From contig NZ_QXTH01000007.1 of assembly GCF_003946865.1 (NCBI RefSeq), positions 62,001 to 126,000 on the forward strand: 64,000 nucleotides of DNA. The letters are read 5' to 3'. The notes beneath the pieces are model-generated. The model worked only from the letters and a program-made list of their open reading frames with translations, made no database searches and was not told the origin of the DNA. Shown piece after piece: positions 41,804 to 49,908 of this stretch. This DNA comes from Antribacter gilvus (GTDB taxonomy: Bacteria; Actinomycetota; Actinomycetes; Actinomycetales; Cellulomonadaceae). Numbering within the stretch: position 1 is the first letter of the stretch; each line of letters opens with the position of its first letter. A program made the position numbers and the translations under genes.

Positions 41804-42181
41804 GTGCTGCGACTCTCCGACGTGACCTACCTCGTCCGCGACCACGACGAGGCGCTCCGCTTCTTCGTCGACGTCCTGGGCTTCGCCGTCCGGCAGGACG
41901 ACACGTACGAGTCGGGGTGGCGGCGCGTCGTCGTCGGCCCGGCGGAGGGCGGGACCGGCCTGGTGCTGGCGCTCGCCGAGGACGACGCCGCCGTGGGGCG
42001 CCAGGCCGGGGGTGACGTCGCGTTCTTCCTCGAGACCGACGACTTCGCCGCACAGCACGCCCGCATGCTCGCGGGCGGCGTGCGCTTCCGCGAGGAGCCG
42101 CGCCACGAGGCGTACGGCACGGTCGCCGTCTTCGAGGACCTGTACGGCATGCCGTGGGACCTCATCCAGCCGCCGGCCTGA
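41804..42181 (+). CDS. VOC-superfamily (glyoxalase-like) protein
   Basis: 125 residues. VLRLSDVTYLVRDHDEALRFFVDVLGFAVRQDDTYESGWRRVVVGP is the first VOC half, and VAFFLETDDFAAQHARMLAGGVRFREEPRHEAYGTVAVFEDLYGMPWDLIQ the second, with E near the end as metal ligand. Members include lactoylglutathione lyase-like and antibiotic-binding proteins. GTG start. It stands between the weak region and the convergent HtaA gene. Confidence 0.83.
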   Translation: MLRLSDVTYLVRDHDEALRFFVDVLGFAVRQDDTYESGWRRVVVGPAEGGTGLVLALAEDDAAVGRQAGGDVAFFLETDDFAAQHARMLAGGVRFREEPRHEAYGTVAVFEDLYGMPWDLIQPPA

Positions 42182-42202
42182 GTCGTCCCACCACCGAGGG
42201 GC

Positions 42203-42664
42203 TTACGCGGCGGGCGTCTCGCCCAGCTCGATCGCCAGCGGCTCGAAGCGCGTGCCCTCCGGGTAGGAGCCGCCGAACAGCTTCGCGCCGTCGGCCGTCA
42301 GCTCCACAACGTCCCACGAGAGGCGTGTCCCCTCCCGGACCGGCGCCCCGGCGAGCCGGAAGGCGGCGGTCCGCTCCTCCGCGCCCTCGTCCACGATCGA
42401 GAGCTCCCAGTCGTCACCGCGCTGGTCCACCTCGGCCTGCGCGATCTGACCCACGTACGACCCGAAGTGGCCGATGAACCGGACGATGCCGGTGAACGCG
42501 AACCAGGTGTCATCGGCCGTGGGCGCCGGCACCCGCTCGGTGTCCAGCGGGAAGTAGAAGTCGGCCCCGGAGCCGCCTACGCCCTCCACGGCCAGGCGCC
42601 CACCCGGGGCACCCGCCACGTACATGATCAGGCTGGCCTTGACGGCCCAGTCGAGATGCGCCAT
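42203..42664 (-). CDS. HtaA-domain protein without signal peptide
   Basis: 153 residues fully covered by an HtaA-like pattern: LDWAVKASLIMYVAGAPGGRLAVEGVGG, FYFPLDTERVP, WFAFTGIVRFIGHFGSYVGQIAQAEVD. HtaA domains of corynebacterial surface proteins bind heme with a Tyr and His. Here Tyr15 (MYVAG) and the His in FIGHFG are candidate ligands. There is no signal peptide or sorting motif and no heme transporter nearby, so it is cytoplasmic and its role may differ. ATG 42664 has AAGGAGGAG just upstream. Confidence 0.65.
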   Translation of the reverse strand: MAHLDWAVKASLIMYVAGAPGGRLAVEGVGGSGADFYFPLDTERVPAPTADDTWFAFTGIVRFIGHFGSYVGQIAQAEVDQRGDDWELSIVDEGAEERTAAFRLAGAPVREGTRLSWDVVELTADGAKLFGGSYPEGTRFEPLAIELGETPAA

Positions 42665-42749
42665 TTCTCCTCCTTGTGATGGCACGACTCTACTGTCCGC
42701 CGCCTCGCGGGGCTGGTCGGCAGCCTGACGCGATCACCAGGACGGGACC

Positions 42750-42800
42750 ACCAGGTAGCTGTTCCCCGTCCCGGGCCCAGAAGGGGAACAGCTTCCTGGT
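42750..42800. repeat. 51-nt inverted-repeat element, copy 1
   Basis: Arms of 18 nt, ACCAGGTAGCTGTTCCCC (42750-42767) and GGGGAACAGCTTCCTGGT (42783-42800), one mismatch, 15-nt loop. It lies downstream of the GNAT gene (ends 42824) and upstream of the HtaA start. A sister copy is at 46601-46651. Confidence 0.87.
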
Positions 42801-42823
42801 CGGGCACGCCGGAGCCGGAGTGC

Positions 42824-44080
42824 TCACCAGGGCAGGTAGTAGGTGAGCAGGTCAGCTGTGCGGGGTGGGAAGAGGGCCGTCATGAGCTCGCTGTCGGGAC
42901 CGGGATAGACGTCGGGGCGACGGCGCGTGAGGCCCTCGATGCCGTGCGGGCCGAACAGCAGCGGGCCGAGCGCGTCGGGCGCCACGCCGCAACCGCCAGC
43001 GGCGCCGGGACTCTGGAGAGCGCCGCCGGTGCGGACCGGTCCGAGGCCGTCGGCCGTCACGGCGAGGCGGTGATGCCTCCGGAACGTCGAGACCACGACG
43101 TCGCCGCCCGTGCGGTCCAGCCCCGAGGCCGCCAGCCGCGCCGACAGGACCGGGCGCAGCGCCTCGAGCAGCGCGCCCTCGTCCGGCACGCGGACGTAGT
43201 ACTGCTCGACGTCCTCGCCCGCAGGGCCCAGACGCGGCTCCCAGCGGCGGCCGGGGACGGTCAGCGGCCGGTGCACGACCCGCAGCGGCCGGCCCGGGTA
43301 GCGGGCGACCAGGCCCGCGAGCAGGGCGTCCGCACCGTCGTCGTCCTCGGCCGCTGCCTCAGCGACCAGCACCGCGTCGTCGTCGACCCGTGCCCGGGCC
43401 GTCGCGACCGGGGAGCCGTCGCGGTCGAGCACCCAGGTGGTGCTGCCGCCGTGGTCGAGCAGCCAGCGACGGCGCGGCTCAGGGTGCGGCGCCGCGACGT
43501 CGTAGGGCGCCTGCGCCGCGTCCTGGAGCCGCGCGAGGTGCGGGAGGTCGGCGCGGGTGGCCGGGCGGAGGGCGTCGCCTGTCGCGGCGGCCGGCCCGGC
43601 TGCCGGCCCGGCTGCCGGCCCGGCTGCCGGGCCAGGGGCGTCCACCAGGTCGCGCGCGCGGGGGATGTCGATCGCGTACTCGTAGCCGAACAGGCGGTAG
43701 AAGTACGGGATCCCGATCATGACCTGCAGCACGTGCCCGCGGGCCCGCGAGCGCTCGTGGGCCCACTCCATGAGCGCCCGGACGTGGCCACGCCCCTCGT
43801 GGTCGGTGGCGGTGGCGACGAGCTCGACCTGACCGGCCGGGAGCACGACGCCGTCGACGCGCACCGTCTCGTCGAGGAGCGTCGCGGTGGACACCACCCG
43901 GTCGCCGTCGACGACGACGGCGCAGCTCTCCCAGCCCGCGTCGTCGTCCTGCACGACGAGGCGGTGGTCGACGTCGTCCCCCTCCTCGCCCCGGTCGACG
44001 AGCAGCGCCCCGATCTGGTCGAGGTCAGCAGCGCGGGCTGTGCGCAGCACGAGGCCGCCGGGGAGGTCGGAGATCGTCAC
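42824..44080 (-). CDS. Eis-like GNAT N-acetyltransferase
   Basis: 418 residues in three parts: an N-terminal GNAT with motif GQVELVATATDHEGRGHVRALMEWAHERSRARGHVLQVMIGIPYFYRLFGYEYA, a second degenerate GNAT, and a C-terminal sterol-carrier-like region (LGPLLFGPHGIEGLTRRRPDVYP ... FPPRTADLLTYYLPW). This is the enhanced-intracellular-survival/aminoglycoside acetyltransferase layout. A repeat PAAG (12 nt x3, 43593-43628) lies between domains. GTG 44080 is the start; the frame continues upstream but not in family style. Confidence 0.82.
   Translation of the reverse strand: MTISDLPGGLVLRTARAADLDQIGALLVDRGEEGDDVDHRLVVQDDDAGWESCAVVVDGDRVVSTATLLDETVRVDGVVLPAGQVELVATATDHEGRGHVRALMEWAHERSRARGHVLQVMIGIPYFYRLFGYEYAIDIPRARDLVDAPGPAAGPAAGPAAGPAAATGDALRPATRADLPHLARLQDAAQAPYDVAAPHPEPRRRWLLDHGGSTTWVLDRDGSPVATARARVDDDAVLVAEAAAEDDDGADALLAGLVARYPGRPLRVVHRPLTVPGRRWEPRLGPAGEDVEQYYVRVPDEGALLEALRPVLSARLAASGLDRTGGDVVVSTFRRHHRLAVTADGLGPVRTGGALQSPGAAGGCGVAPDALGPLLFGPHGIEGLTRRRPDVYPGPDSELMTALFPPRTADLLTYYLPW
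43593..43628 (-). repeat. In-frame 12-nt minisatellite (GPAA x3)
   Basis: Three identical copies of GGCCCGGCTGCC (plus-strand reading) in the linker of the Eis-like gene. Length change stays in frame. Confidence 0.88.
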
Positions 44081-44135
44081 GTGCCTAGTGTGGCCCGCAC
44101 ACCACCCCCACGCGCACACTGATTTCCACGCCAGG

Positions 44136-44161
44136 TGTCGATTTCCGGCCGGCCGTTCGAC
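44136..44161 (+). promoter_or_regulatory. Predicted ECF42 sigma-factor promoter
   Basis: TGTCGA (44136-44141) and CGAC (44158-44161) are 16 nt apart, 45 nt upstream of the YciI gene. ECF42-group sigma factors are known to recognise a TGTCGA -35 and a CGA/TC-type -10, and to autoregulate the operon with their DGPF partner; the match in place and spacing is good. Confidence 0.7.
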
Positions 44162-44205
44162 GGACAGGTATCAGGCAGGACCGGACCATCACGAGAGGAA
44201 CCACC

Positions 44206-44538
44206 ATGGCTCAGTACGCGATCCTGATCTACGAGGCCGCAGCGAGGGGAACAGCCGACGAACACGAGGAGCACGCCGACGACCTGCTGAGGTCAGGGGC
44301 GATGGTCGCGGCTTTCGGGCTGCAGCCGTCCGCCATGGCGACGACTGTCAGCCGTGACACGATCACCGACGGTCCGTTCGTGGACGCCAAGGAGGTCGTC
44401 GCCGGCTTCTGCATCATCGAGGCCCCCGACCTGGACGCCGCCCTGAAGATCGCCCGCGAGAACCCGGCCGCCCGGCACGGGGGCTCTGTCGAGGTCCGCC
44501 CGGTCAGAGGCGGGGTCGTCGTCCCGCCTTCTGCCTGA
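44206..44538 (+). CDS. YciI/DGPF-domain protein (ECF42 partner)
   Basis: 110 residues of a YCII fold, with the signature ITDGPFVDAKEVVAGFCIIEAPDLDAALKIA. DGPF proteins are conserved next to ECF42 sigma factors; a direct anti-sigma role has not been shown. It starts 44 nt after the predicted promoter -10 and is followed 11 nt later by the sigma gene, so the two form one transcript. Confidence 0.87.
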   Translation: MAQYAILIYEAAARGTADEHEEHADDLLRSGAMVAAFGLQPSAMATTVSRDTITDGPFVDAKEVVAGFCIIEAPDLDAALKIARENPAARHGGSVEVRPVRGGVVVPPSA

Positions 44539-44549
44539 GGTCACGCACG

Positions 44550-45914
44550 ATGCCTGATCGAGCGGCCGTCGAGGCGGCCATCACCGACGCGCACCGTCGC
44601 GAGTGGGCCCAGGTCCTCGCCGCGACGGTGCGCGTCGCGCGCAGCGTCGACCTCGCCGAGGAGTGCACGCAGGACGCGTACGCCGCGGCGCTCGAGAGCT
44701 GGGTCGACGACGGCGTCCCGCAGAACCCTGCCGCCTGGCTCACCACCACGGCCAAACGGCGGGCGATCGACGCGCTACGGCGCGAACAGACGCTCCGCGC
44801 CAAGCTGCCGCTGCTGCTCGAGCCCGAGAAGGGGGTGGAGGACATGGTGATCGACACCCCTCGGAACCCGCCCGGCGAGGACCCTGAGGACGTGGTGCCC
44901 GACGAGCCGCTCCGGCTGATCTTCATGTGCTGCCACCCGGCCCTCTCCCAGGAGGCACAGCTCGCCCTCACGCTCCGGCTCGTGTGCGGGCTGCCGACGT
45001 CGGACATCGCGCGGCTGCTGCTCGTCCCGGAGTCCACGGCGGCAGCACGGATCACCCGGGCGAAGAAGAAGATCGCGGTGGCCCGGATCCCCTTTCGGGT
45101 CCCCCGCCCGGCCGAGCTGCCCGACCGGCTGCGGGCAGTGCTCGGGGTGATCCACCTCGTGTTCACCACCGGGCACACCGCGCCGACGGGCGCGTCGCTG
45201 GTCCGCGGGGACCTGGTCGACCGCGCCCTCCACCTGACCCGCATGCTCCGGGCCCTCATGCCGGACGAGGCAGAGGTGCTCGGCCTGCTCGCCCTGATCC
45301 TTGTGACCGACGCCCGTCGGGCAACCAGGACCGACGCCGATGGGCGCCTCCTGCGGCTGGAGGAACAGGACCGCTCACAGTGGGACCGCGCGGCCATCGT
45401 GGAGGCGCACGACCTGATCGTCCCTGGCCTGCGCGGAGGGCACACCGGCCGCTACCTGCTTCAGGCGGCGATCGCCGCGCTCCACGCCGAGGCGCCGACG
45501 TACGAGGAGACCGACTGGCCCCAGCTCGTCGCGCTCTACGACCGGCTGCTCGCGACCTGGCCGTCGCCGGTGGTGGCGCTGAACCGCGCGGTCGCTGTCT
45601 CGATGGCCTCCGGGCCGGAGGCCGCCCTGCCGCTCGTCGACCAGCTCGGGACCGACGGCGGCTTGGCACACTATTCGTACCTGCCGGCGGTTCGCGCCGA
45701 CCTGCTGTGCCGGCTCGGCCGCGCCGACGAAGCCGCCACGGCGTACCGGCAGGCGCTCGAGCTGACCCAGAACGAGGCCGAACGGGTCTTCCTGGCCGGC
45801 CGCCTCGCCGCGCTGGGCGGGGTAGCCCCGCTGGGCGGGAGCCTCGCCGGGCGGCTCGCCGACGTTGTGCCACGGTCCGGGACAGCCGCCCAAGACGTGA
45901 GCCGGTTGCCCTAG
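44550..45914 (+). CDS. ECF sigma factor, ECF42 group with C-terminal extension
   Basis: 454 residues. Region 2 is RVARSVDLAEECTQDAYAAALESWVDDGVPQNPAAWLTTTAKRRAID, region 4 CGLPTSDIARLLLVPESTAAARITRAKKKI. The following ~270 residues (ALHAEAPTYEETDWPQLVALYDRLLATWPSPVVALNRAVAVS ... YLPAVRADLLCRLGRADEAATAYRQALEL) form the TPR-like extension that defines ECF42 and is needed for its activity. No anti-sigma factor gene is adjacent, as expected. It likely reads the promoter upstream of its own operon. Confidence 0.9.
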   Translation: MPDRAAVEAAITDAHRREWAQVLAATVRVARSVDLAEECTQDAYAAALESWVDDGVPQNPAAWLTTTAKRRAIDALRREQTLRAKLPLLLEPEKGVEDMVIDTPRNPPGEDPEDVVPDEPLRLIFMCCHPALSQEAQLALTLRLVCGLPTSDIARLLLVPESTAAARITRAKKKIAVARIPFRVPRPAELPDRLRAVLGVIHLVFTTGHTAPTGASLVRGDLVDRALHLTRMLRALMPDEAEVLGLLALILVTDARRATRTDADGRLLRLEEQDRSQWDRAAIVEAHDLIVPGLRGGHTGRYLLQAAIAALHAEAPTYEETDWPQLVALYDRLLATWPSPVVALNRAVAVSMASGPEAALPLVDQLGTDGGLAHYSYLPAVRADLLCRLGRADEAATAYRQALELTQNEAERVFLAGRLAALGGVAPLGGSLAGRLADVVPRSGTAAQDVSRLP

Positions 45915-45923
45915 TTTGGCCCC

Positions 45924-46580
45924 ATGCTGGTCACCTCACGACACCTCGCCGAGTACCGCGCCTTCCTCGACCTCACGGACGCGGACCTCGGGGGCAGGGT
46001 CCTGGACTGCTCGGCAGGCGCGTCGGGCTTCGCCGCGGCGGTGAACGCCGGCGGCGGGACAGTCACCGCCGTCGACCCCGCGTACGCGGACCTGGACGCG
46101 CTGCGGGCCGCCGTCGAGGGCTCGCTGTCCGGCGGGGCCGCGCTCATCGACGCCCACGCCGACCGGTTCACCTGGGACTGGTACGGCTCCCCCGAGGGCC
46201 GCCAGGCGCTGCGCGACGAGGCGCGCGAGGCGTTCCTCGCGGACCTCGCCGCCCACCCGGGCACCTACGTCCCGGGCGGCCTGCCCGCGCTGCCGTTCGC
46301 CGACGACGCGTTCGACCTCGCCGTCTGCTCCCACCTGCTCTTCACCTGGGCGGACGACACGTTCGACGAGGCCTGGCACCACGCCGCCCTGACCGACCTG
46401 CTGCGCGTGGCGCGCGAGGTGCGGGTGTTCCCGCTCGTGCTCCAGGGCGCCGGCGAGCCCGTGCCGTTCCTCCCGCGCCTCCTCGACCGGTTCCGCGCGG
46501 AGGGCCGCACGGCCGAGGTGCGCCGGGTGCCGTACGAGTTCCAGCGGGGCGCGGACGAGATGCTGGTGCTGGGCCGGTAG
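45924..46580 (+). CDS. Class I SAM-dependent methyltransferase-like protein
   Basis: 218 residues. VLDCSAGASGFAAAVNAGGGTVTAVDPAYA is motif I/II in an unusual form (CSAGAS instead of GxGxG), with LPFADDAFDLAVCSHLLFTWADDTFDEAWHHAALTDLLRVAREVRVFPL as motif IV and the post motif. This form is common in a family of actinobacterial methyltransferase-like proteins of unknown substrate. Starts 9 nt after the sigma gene and may be in its operon. Convergent with the MFS gene across a repeat. Confidence 0.75.
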   Translation: MLVTSRHLAEYRAFLDLTDADLGGRVLDCSAGASGFAAAVNAGGGTVTAVDPAYADLDALRAAVEGSLSGGAALIDAHADRFTWDWYGSPEGRQALRDEAREAFLADLAAHPGTYVPGGLPALPFADDAFDLAVCSHLLFTWADDTFDEAWHHAALTDLLRVAREVRVFPLVLQGAGEPVPFLPRLLDRFRAEGRTAEVRRVPYEFQRGADEMLVLGR

Positions 46581-46600
46581 GGCCGGGCCGCCGGCTGGCG

Positions 46601-46651
46601 ACCAGGTGGCTGTTCCCCGTCCGGGGCGCAGACAGGGAACAGCTACCTGGT
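46601..46651. repeat. 51-nt inverted-repeat element, copy 2
   Basis: Arms ACCAGGTGGCTGTTCCC (46601-46617) and GGGAACAGCTACCTGGT (46635-46651), one mismatch, 17-nt loop. It lies between convergent genes; the MFS stop codon (46643-46645, minus strand) is inside the right arm. Sister copy at 42750-42800. Confidence 0.87.
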
Positions 46652-47893
46652 CGCGGAGGCCTCGGCGGAAGCCGGGACCTCGGCGGGAGCCGGGACCGGG
46701 GCGTCGTCGGGCGCCGCAAGCCGCCGCTCGATCCGGCCGCGCAGGAGCAGGAGCGCCACCGAGGAGAGCAGCCCGACGGCGAGGCTGAGCCACCACACCG
46801 CCGCGCCGCTGGTGTGCAGCGCGACGCCGAGCGTGAGGGCGGCGAACCGGCCCACGCCCCAGGTCCACTGGAACGCTCCCTGGTACCGGCCTCGGGCGTG
46901 CGCCGGGGCGAGGTTGGCCACGACCGACGCGGCGACCCCGCCGGCAACCACCTCCCCGACCGACCACACCAGCACCGTCAGCGCGAAGACGAGCGGCGTC
47001 CGGGCCAGGCCGGTGGCCGCCACGCCGACGGCGACCAGCAGGCCCGCCGCAGCGAGCGTCGGCAGCTGCGGGAGGTTCGCCACCCGGGCGGCCGCCCACG
47101 GCTGGAGCAGCACCACGACCACCGCGTTCACGGCGGCCAGGGTGCCGTAGACGCTGGGCGGCAGGCCGGCGTCGCGCACGGCGAGCGGGAGCACCGACTC
47201 GGTGAGCGAGTAGACGAAGAGCTGCGCGCCGAGGACCACGAGCAGCACGAGCAGGAGCCGGTCGCGGAGCACCACGCCGTAGCCGACGCCGCCCGCCGCA
47301 CGCCCCCCGCCGGCGCCGTCGGCCGCCGGTCGCGGCAGGTCCGGCAGGCGCACCGCCACGATGACCGCGAAGACGACGAACGTGACGGCGTCGACGGCGA
47401 AGAGCAGCCCGTACCCGCGCTCGGCGAGGTAGCCGCCGAGCACGCCCGCGACGGCCGTGCCGAGGTTCACGCCCCAGTACTGCAGCGCGAAGGCGCGCTG
47501 GCGCAGCTCGGGGGGAGTGGCGTCCACGAGGATCGAGCTGGCGGCGGGCAGGCCGGACGACGACGCGGACCCGAGGAGGAGCGCGGCCGCCGCCATGGTC
47601 CACGCGCCGGGGGCCACGTAGAGGAGGCCGAGCGCGGCGGCCGCGCCGAGGAGCGAGACCAGGAGCGCGGCCCGGCGGCCGAGCCGGTCGGCCAGGTAGC
47701 CGCCGACGACGGGGCCGACGAGCCCACCGACGCCCAGCGCACCGAGGATGACGGGGATGCTGCTGTCGGCGATCCCCCGGTCGCCGAGGAAGAAGACGAG
47801 GAACGGGACCACGACGTACCCGAGACGGTTGATGACCGTCCCGGCGAAGACGGTCCAGACGACGGGCGGCAGTCCGCGGTAGGAGGTGAGCAT
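46643..47893 (-). CDS. MFS transporter
   Basis: 416 residues with twelve predicted membrane segments, and the motif GGYLADRLGRRAALL between segments 2 and 3 (motif A). The start LPPVVWTVFAGTVINRLGYVVVPFLVFFLGDRG fits drug-efflux-type MFS proteins. ATG 47893 is used; a GTG at 47917 is possible. A winged-helix regulator starts divergently 106 nt away, suggesting it controls this gene. The C-terminal Ala/Pro-rich tail runs into the repeat element. Confidence 0.85.
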   Translation of the reverse strand: MLTSYRGLPPVVWTVFAGTVINRLGYVVVPFLVFFLGDRGIADSSIPVILGALGVGGLVGPVVGGYLADRLGRRAALLVSLLGAAAALGLLYVAPGAWTMAAAALLLGSASSSGLPAASSILVDATPPELRQRAFALQYWGVNLGTAVAGVLGGYLAERGYGLLFAVDAVTFVVFAVIVAVRLPDLPRPAADGAGGGRAAGGVGYGVVLRDRLLLVLLVVLGAQLFVYSLTESVLPLAVRDAGLPPSVYGTLAAVNAVVVVLLQPWAAARVANLPQLPTLAAAGLLVAVGVAATGLARTPLVFALTVLVWSVGEVVAGGVAASVVANLAPAHARGRYQGAFQWTWGVGRFAALTLGVALHTSGAAVWWLSLAVGLLSSVALLLLRGRIERRLAAPDDAPVPAPAEVPASAEASATR

Positions 47894-47999
47894 GCCCCGA
47901 GCCTGGAGGCGCCTCACCCACCGACCGAATGATTAAGGTATGACTGAATCCAACCGAGCGGCCCGCGTCGTGCGACCCGCCAGAACCCACGGAGCAGCC

Positions 48000-48986
48000 A
48001 TGGACGTCCAGGTCCCGTTCACCGCCGACGACGTCGCGCGCACCCGCTTCGCCGTGTCCCCGATGTGGGAGGTCGTCACAAGCTTCCGGCTCCTGATGCT
48101 GTCGGCCGTCCCGGCGCCGTACGACCGGTGGGCCGCCCGGGTGCGCCCGCTGGTCCGGTCTGCGGGGCTCGACACGGGCCGCCTCGCGGACCTCGTGCCG
48201 CCGGACAGCTTCCTGGCCGACCTGCTCAACCCCCTGCCCGCGACGGCGTTCCCCAGCCTCGCCGACGAGCTCGCCGTGGTGCGGGCCACCCCAGCGGCGC
48301 ACCTGGAGGCCGACCTCGACACGCTCGAGCAGTACCACGGGCTCCCCGCCGGACGCCGGGCTGCGCTGCTCGCCGACCCCGCGGCCACCCTCGACCAGGT
48401 CGCTGACGAGGTGGAGCGCTACTGGGAGCTCGCGATCGCGCCGTGGTGGTCGCGCATCCGGACGGTGCTCGAGGCCGACGTGTTCCAGCGGGCCCGCTCC
48501 GTGGCCGGGCTCGGGGCCGCGCACGTCCTCAACGAGCTGCACGACAGCGTGCGCTGGGACGAGGGGTCGCTGAACCTCGTACAGCGCAGCTGCCGCGTCA
48601 CCAAGGCGGGCTCCGGCCCCGGCCTCGTCCTCGTGCCCTCGGTGTTCGCCCGGGACCGGGTGCTCACCCGCTCGACGCCGCCCGACCCGCCCCAGCTCGC
48701 CTACCCCGCCCGCGGCGCGGGCACCGTCTGGGAGCCGCAGCGCGCCGGGCGGCTCGACACCCTCGCCGCGGTGCTGGGCCGCAGCCGCGCCGTGCTGCTC
48801 GCCGAGCTCGACTCCCCCGCCTCCACGACCCAGCTCGCGGAGCGCGCGGGACTCACCGCGGCGGGCGCCTCGCAGCACCTCACGGCGATGCGGGACGCCG
48901 GGCTGGTGAGCGCGCACCGCGCCGGGCGCTCGGTCCTGTACGCCCGGACGGCCACGGCGGACGCCCTGGTGGGCGCGCCCGGCTGA
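48000..48986 (+). CDS. ArsR-like winged-helix regulator (DUF5937 type)
   Basis: 328 residues. The N-terminal part (VPFTADDVARTRFAVSPMWEVVTSFRLLMLSAVPAPYDRWAARVRPLV) is the DUF5937-like domain, and the C-terminus carries the ArsR winged helix LAAVLGRSRAVLLAELDSPASTTQLAERAGLTAAGASQHLTAMRDAGLVSAHRAGRSVLYARTATADAL. ATG 48000 is preferred because GGAG lies 5-6 nt upstream; an in-frame ATG at 47940 would add 20 residues. It is divergent from the MFS transporter and probably controls it. Confidence 0.8.
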   Translation: MDVQVPFTADDVARTRFAVSPMWEVVTSFRLLMLSAVPAPYDRWAARVRPLVRSAGLDTGRLADLVPPDSFLADLLNPLPATAFPSLADELAVVRATPAAHLEADLDTLEQYHGLPAGRRAALLADPAATLDQVADEVERYWELAIAPWWSRIRTVLEADVFQRARSVAGLGAAHVLNELHDSVRWDEGSLNLVQRSCRVTKAGSGPGLVLVPSVFARDRVLTRSTPPDPPQLAYPARGAGTVWEPQRAGRLDTLAAVLGRSRAVLLAELDSPASTTQLAERAGLTAAGASQHLTAMRDAGLVSAHRAGRSVLYARTATADALVGAPG

Positions 48987-49045
48987 CCCACCGCCCGGCC
49001 GGACCCACCGTGCCGCCGGACCCACCGTCCCGCCGGCGACGGTGC

Positions 49046-49064
49046 TGAGGCAAGGCTCTCCTCG
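49046..49064 (+). promoter_or_regulatory. DtxR/IdeR-like iron box before the VIT gene
   Basis: TGAGGCAAGGCTCTCCTCG matches 12 of 19 positions of the IdeR/DtxR consensus TTAGGTTAGGCTAACCTAA, including all of the key A-G-G..A-G-G-C-T..C-C-T positions. It lies 36 nt upstream of the ATG of a VIT-type metal transporter gene. Confidence 0.5.
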
Positions 49065-49100
49065 CTGGAAAAGGCCCGTCACCCCTGGTTGGCTGGGGGC

Positions 49101-49823
49101 ATGTCGACCGACGCCCAGCTCCACACCGGGGAACCCCACGCGGCGGGTCTCGCCCAGCGGCTCAACTGGCTCCGCGCGGGGGTGCTCGGTGCGAACGACG
49201 GCATCGTGTCCGTGGCGGCCGTCGTCGTCGGCGTCGCCGGAGCCACGTCGCAGCATGCCGCCATCCTCACCGCGGGCCTCGCGGCCCTCGTCGGTGGCGC
49301 CATCTCCATGGCGCTCGGCGAGTACGTCTCGGTGAGCAGCCAGAGCGACAGCGAGAAGGCGCTCATCGCCAAGGAGCGGCGCGAGCTCGCCGAGATGCCC
49401 GAGGAGGAGCTGGCCGAGCTCGCCGCGATCTACGAGGCCAAGGGCCTCTCCTCCGCCACCGCCCGCCAGGTCGCCACCGAGCTCACCGCGCACGACGCGC
49501 TCGCCGCCCACCTCGACGCCGAGCTCAACATCGACGCCGACGACGTGGTGAGCCCCTGGCACGCGGCGATCGCCTCCGCCGTCGCGTTCACCGCCGGCGC
49601 GATCCTCCCCCTCGTCGCGATCCTCGTGGTGCCCGAGCCCGCGAAGGTGCTCGTCACCTTCGTGGTGGTGCTGGCGGCGCTCGCCGCGACCGGCGCCACC
49701 GCCGCCTGGATCGGCGGCAGCCCGCGGTTCCGGGCCACTCTCCGGGTCGTGGTGGGCGGCGCGCTGGCCCTCGGCGCCACGTTCGCGATCGGCTCCCTGC
49801 TGGGCACCGCGGGCGTGGTGTAG
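49101..49823 (+). CDS. VIT-family (Ccc1/VIT1) iron/manganese transporter
   Basis: 240 residues with five membrane segments. RLNWLRAGVLGANDGIVSVAAVVVGVAGA is the first VIT helix; GGAISMALGEYVSVSSQSDSEKALIAKERRELAEMPEEELAELAAIYEAKGLSSATARQVATELTAHDALAAHLDAEL is the long cytoplasmic metal-binding helical region rich in Glu. These proteins move Fe2+ or Mn2+ out of the cytoplasm by proton exchange. The DtxR-like box upstream supports iron-linked expression. Confidence 0.87.
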   Translation: MSTDAQLHTGEPHAAGLAQRLNWLRAGVLGANDGIVSVAAVVVGVAGATSQHAAILTAGLAALVGGAISMALGEYVSVSSQSDSEKALIAKERRELAEMPEEELAELAAIYEAKGLSSATARQVATELTAHDALAAHLDAELNIDADDVVSPWHAAIASAVAFTAGAILPLVAILVVPEPAKVLVTFVVVLAALAATGATAAWIGGSPRFRATLRVVVGGALALGATFAIGSLLGTAGVV

Positions 49824-49908
49824 CGGGCGTTCGTCACAGATCCGGGGTGCTCCCGGTCGTAGTTCCGACGGGCCGTCCGGCACGTCGTGAGCAACGAAGG
49901 AGCACCCC

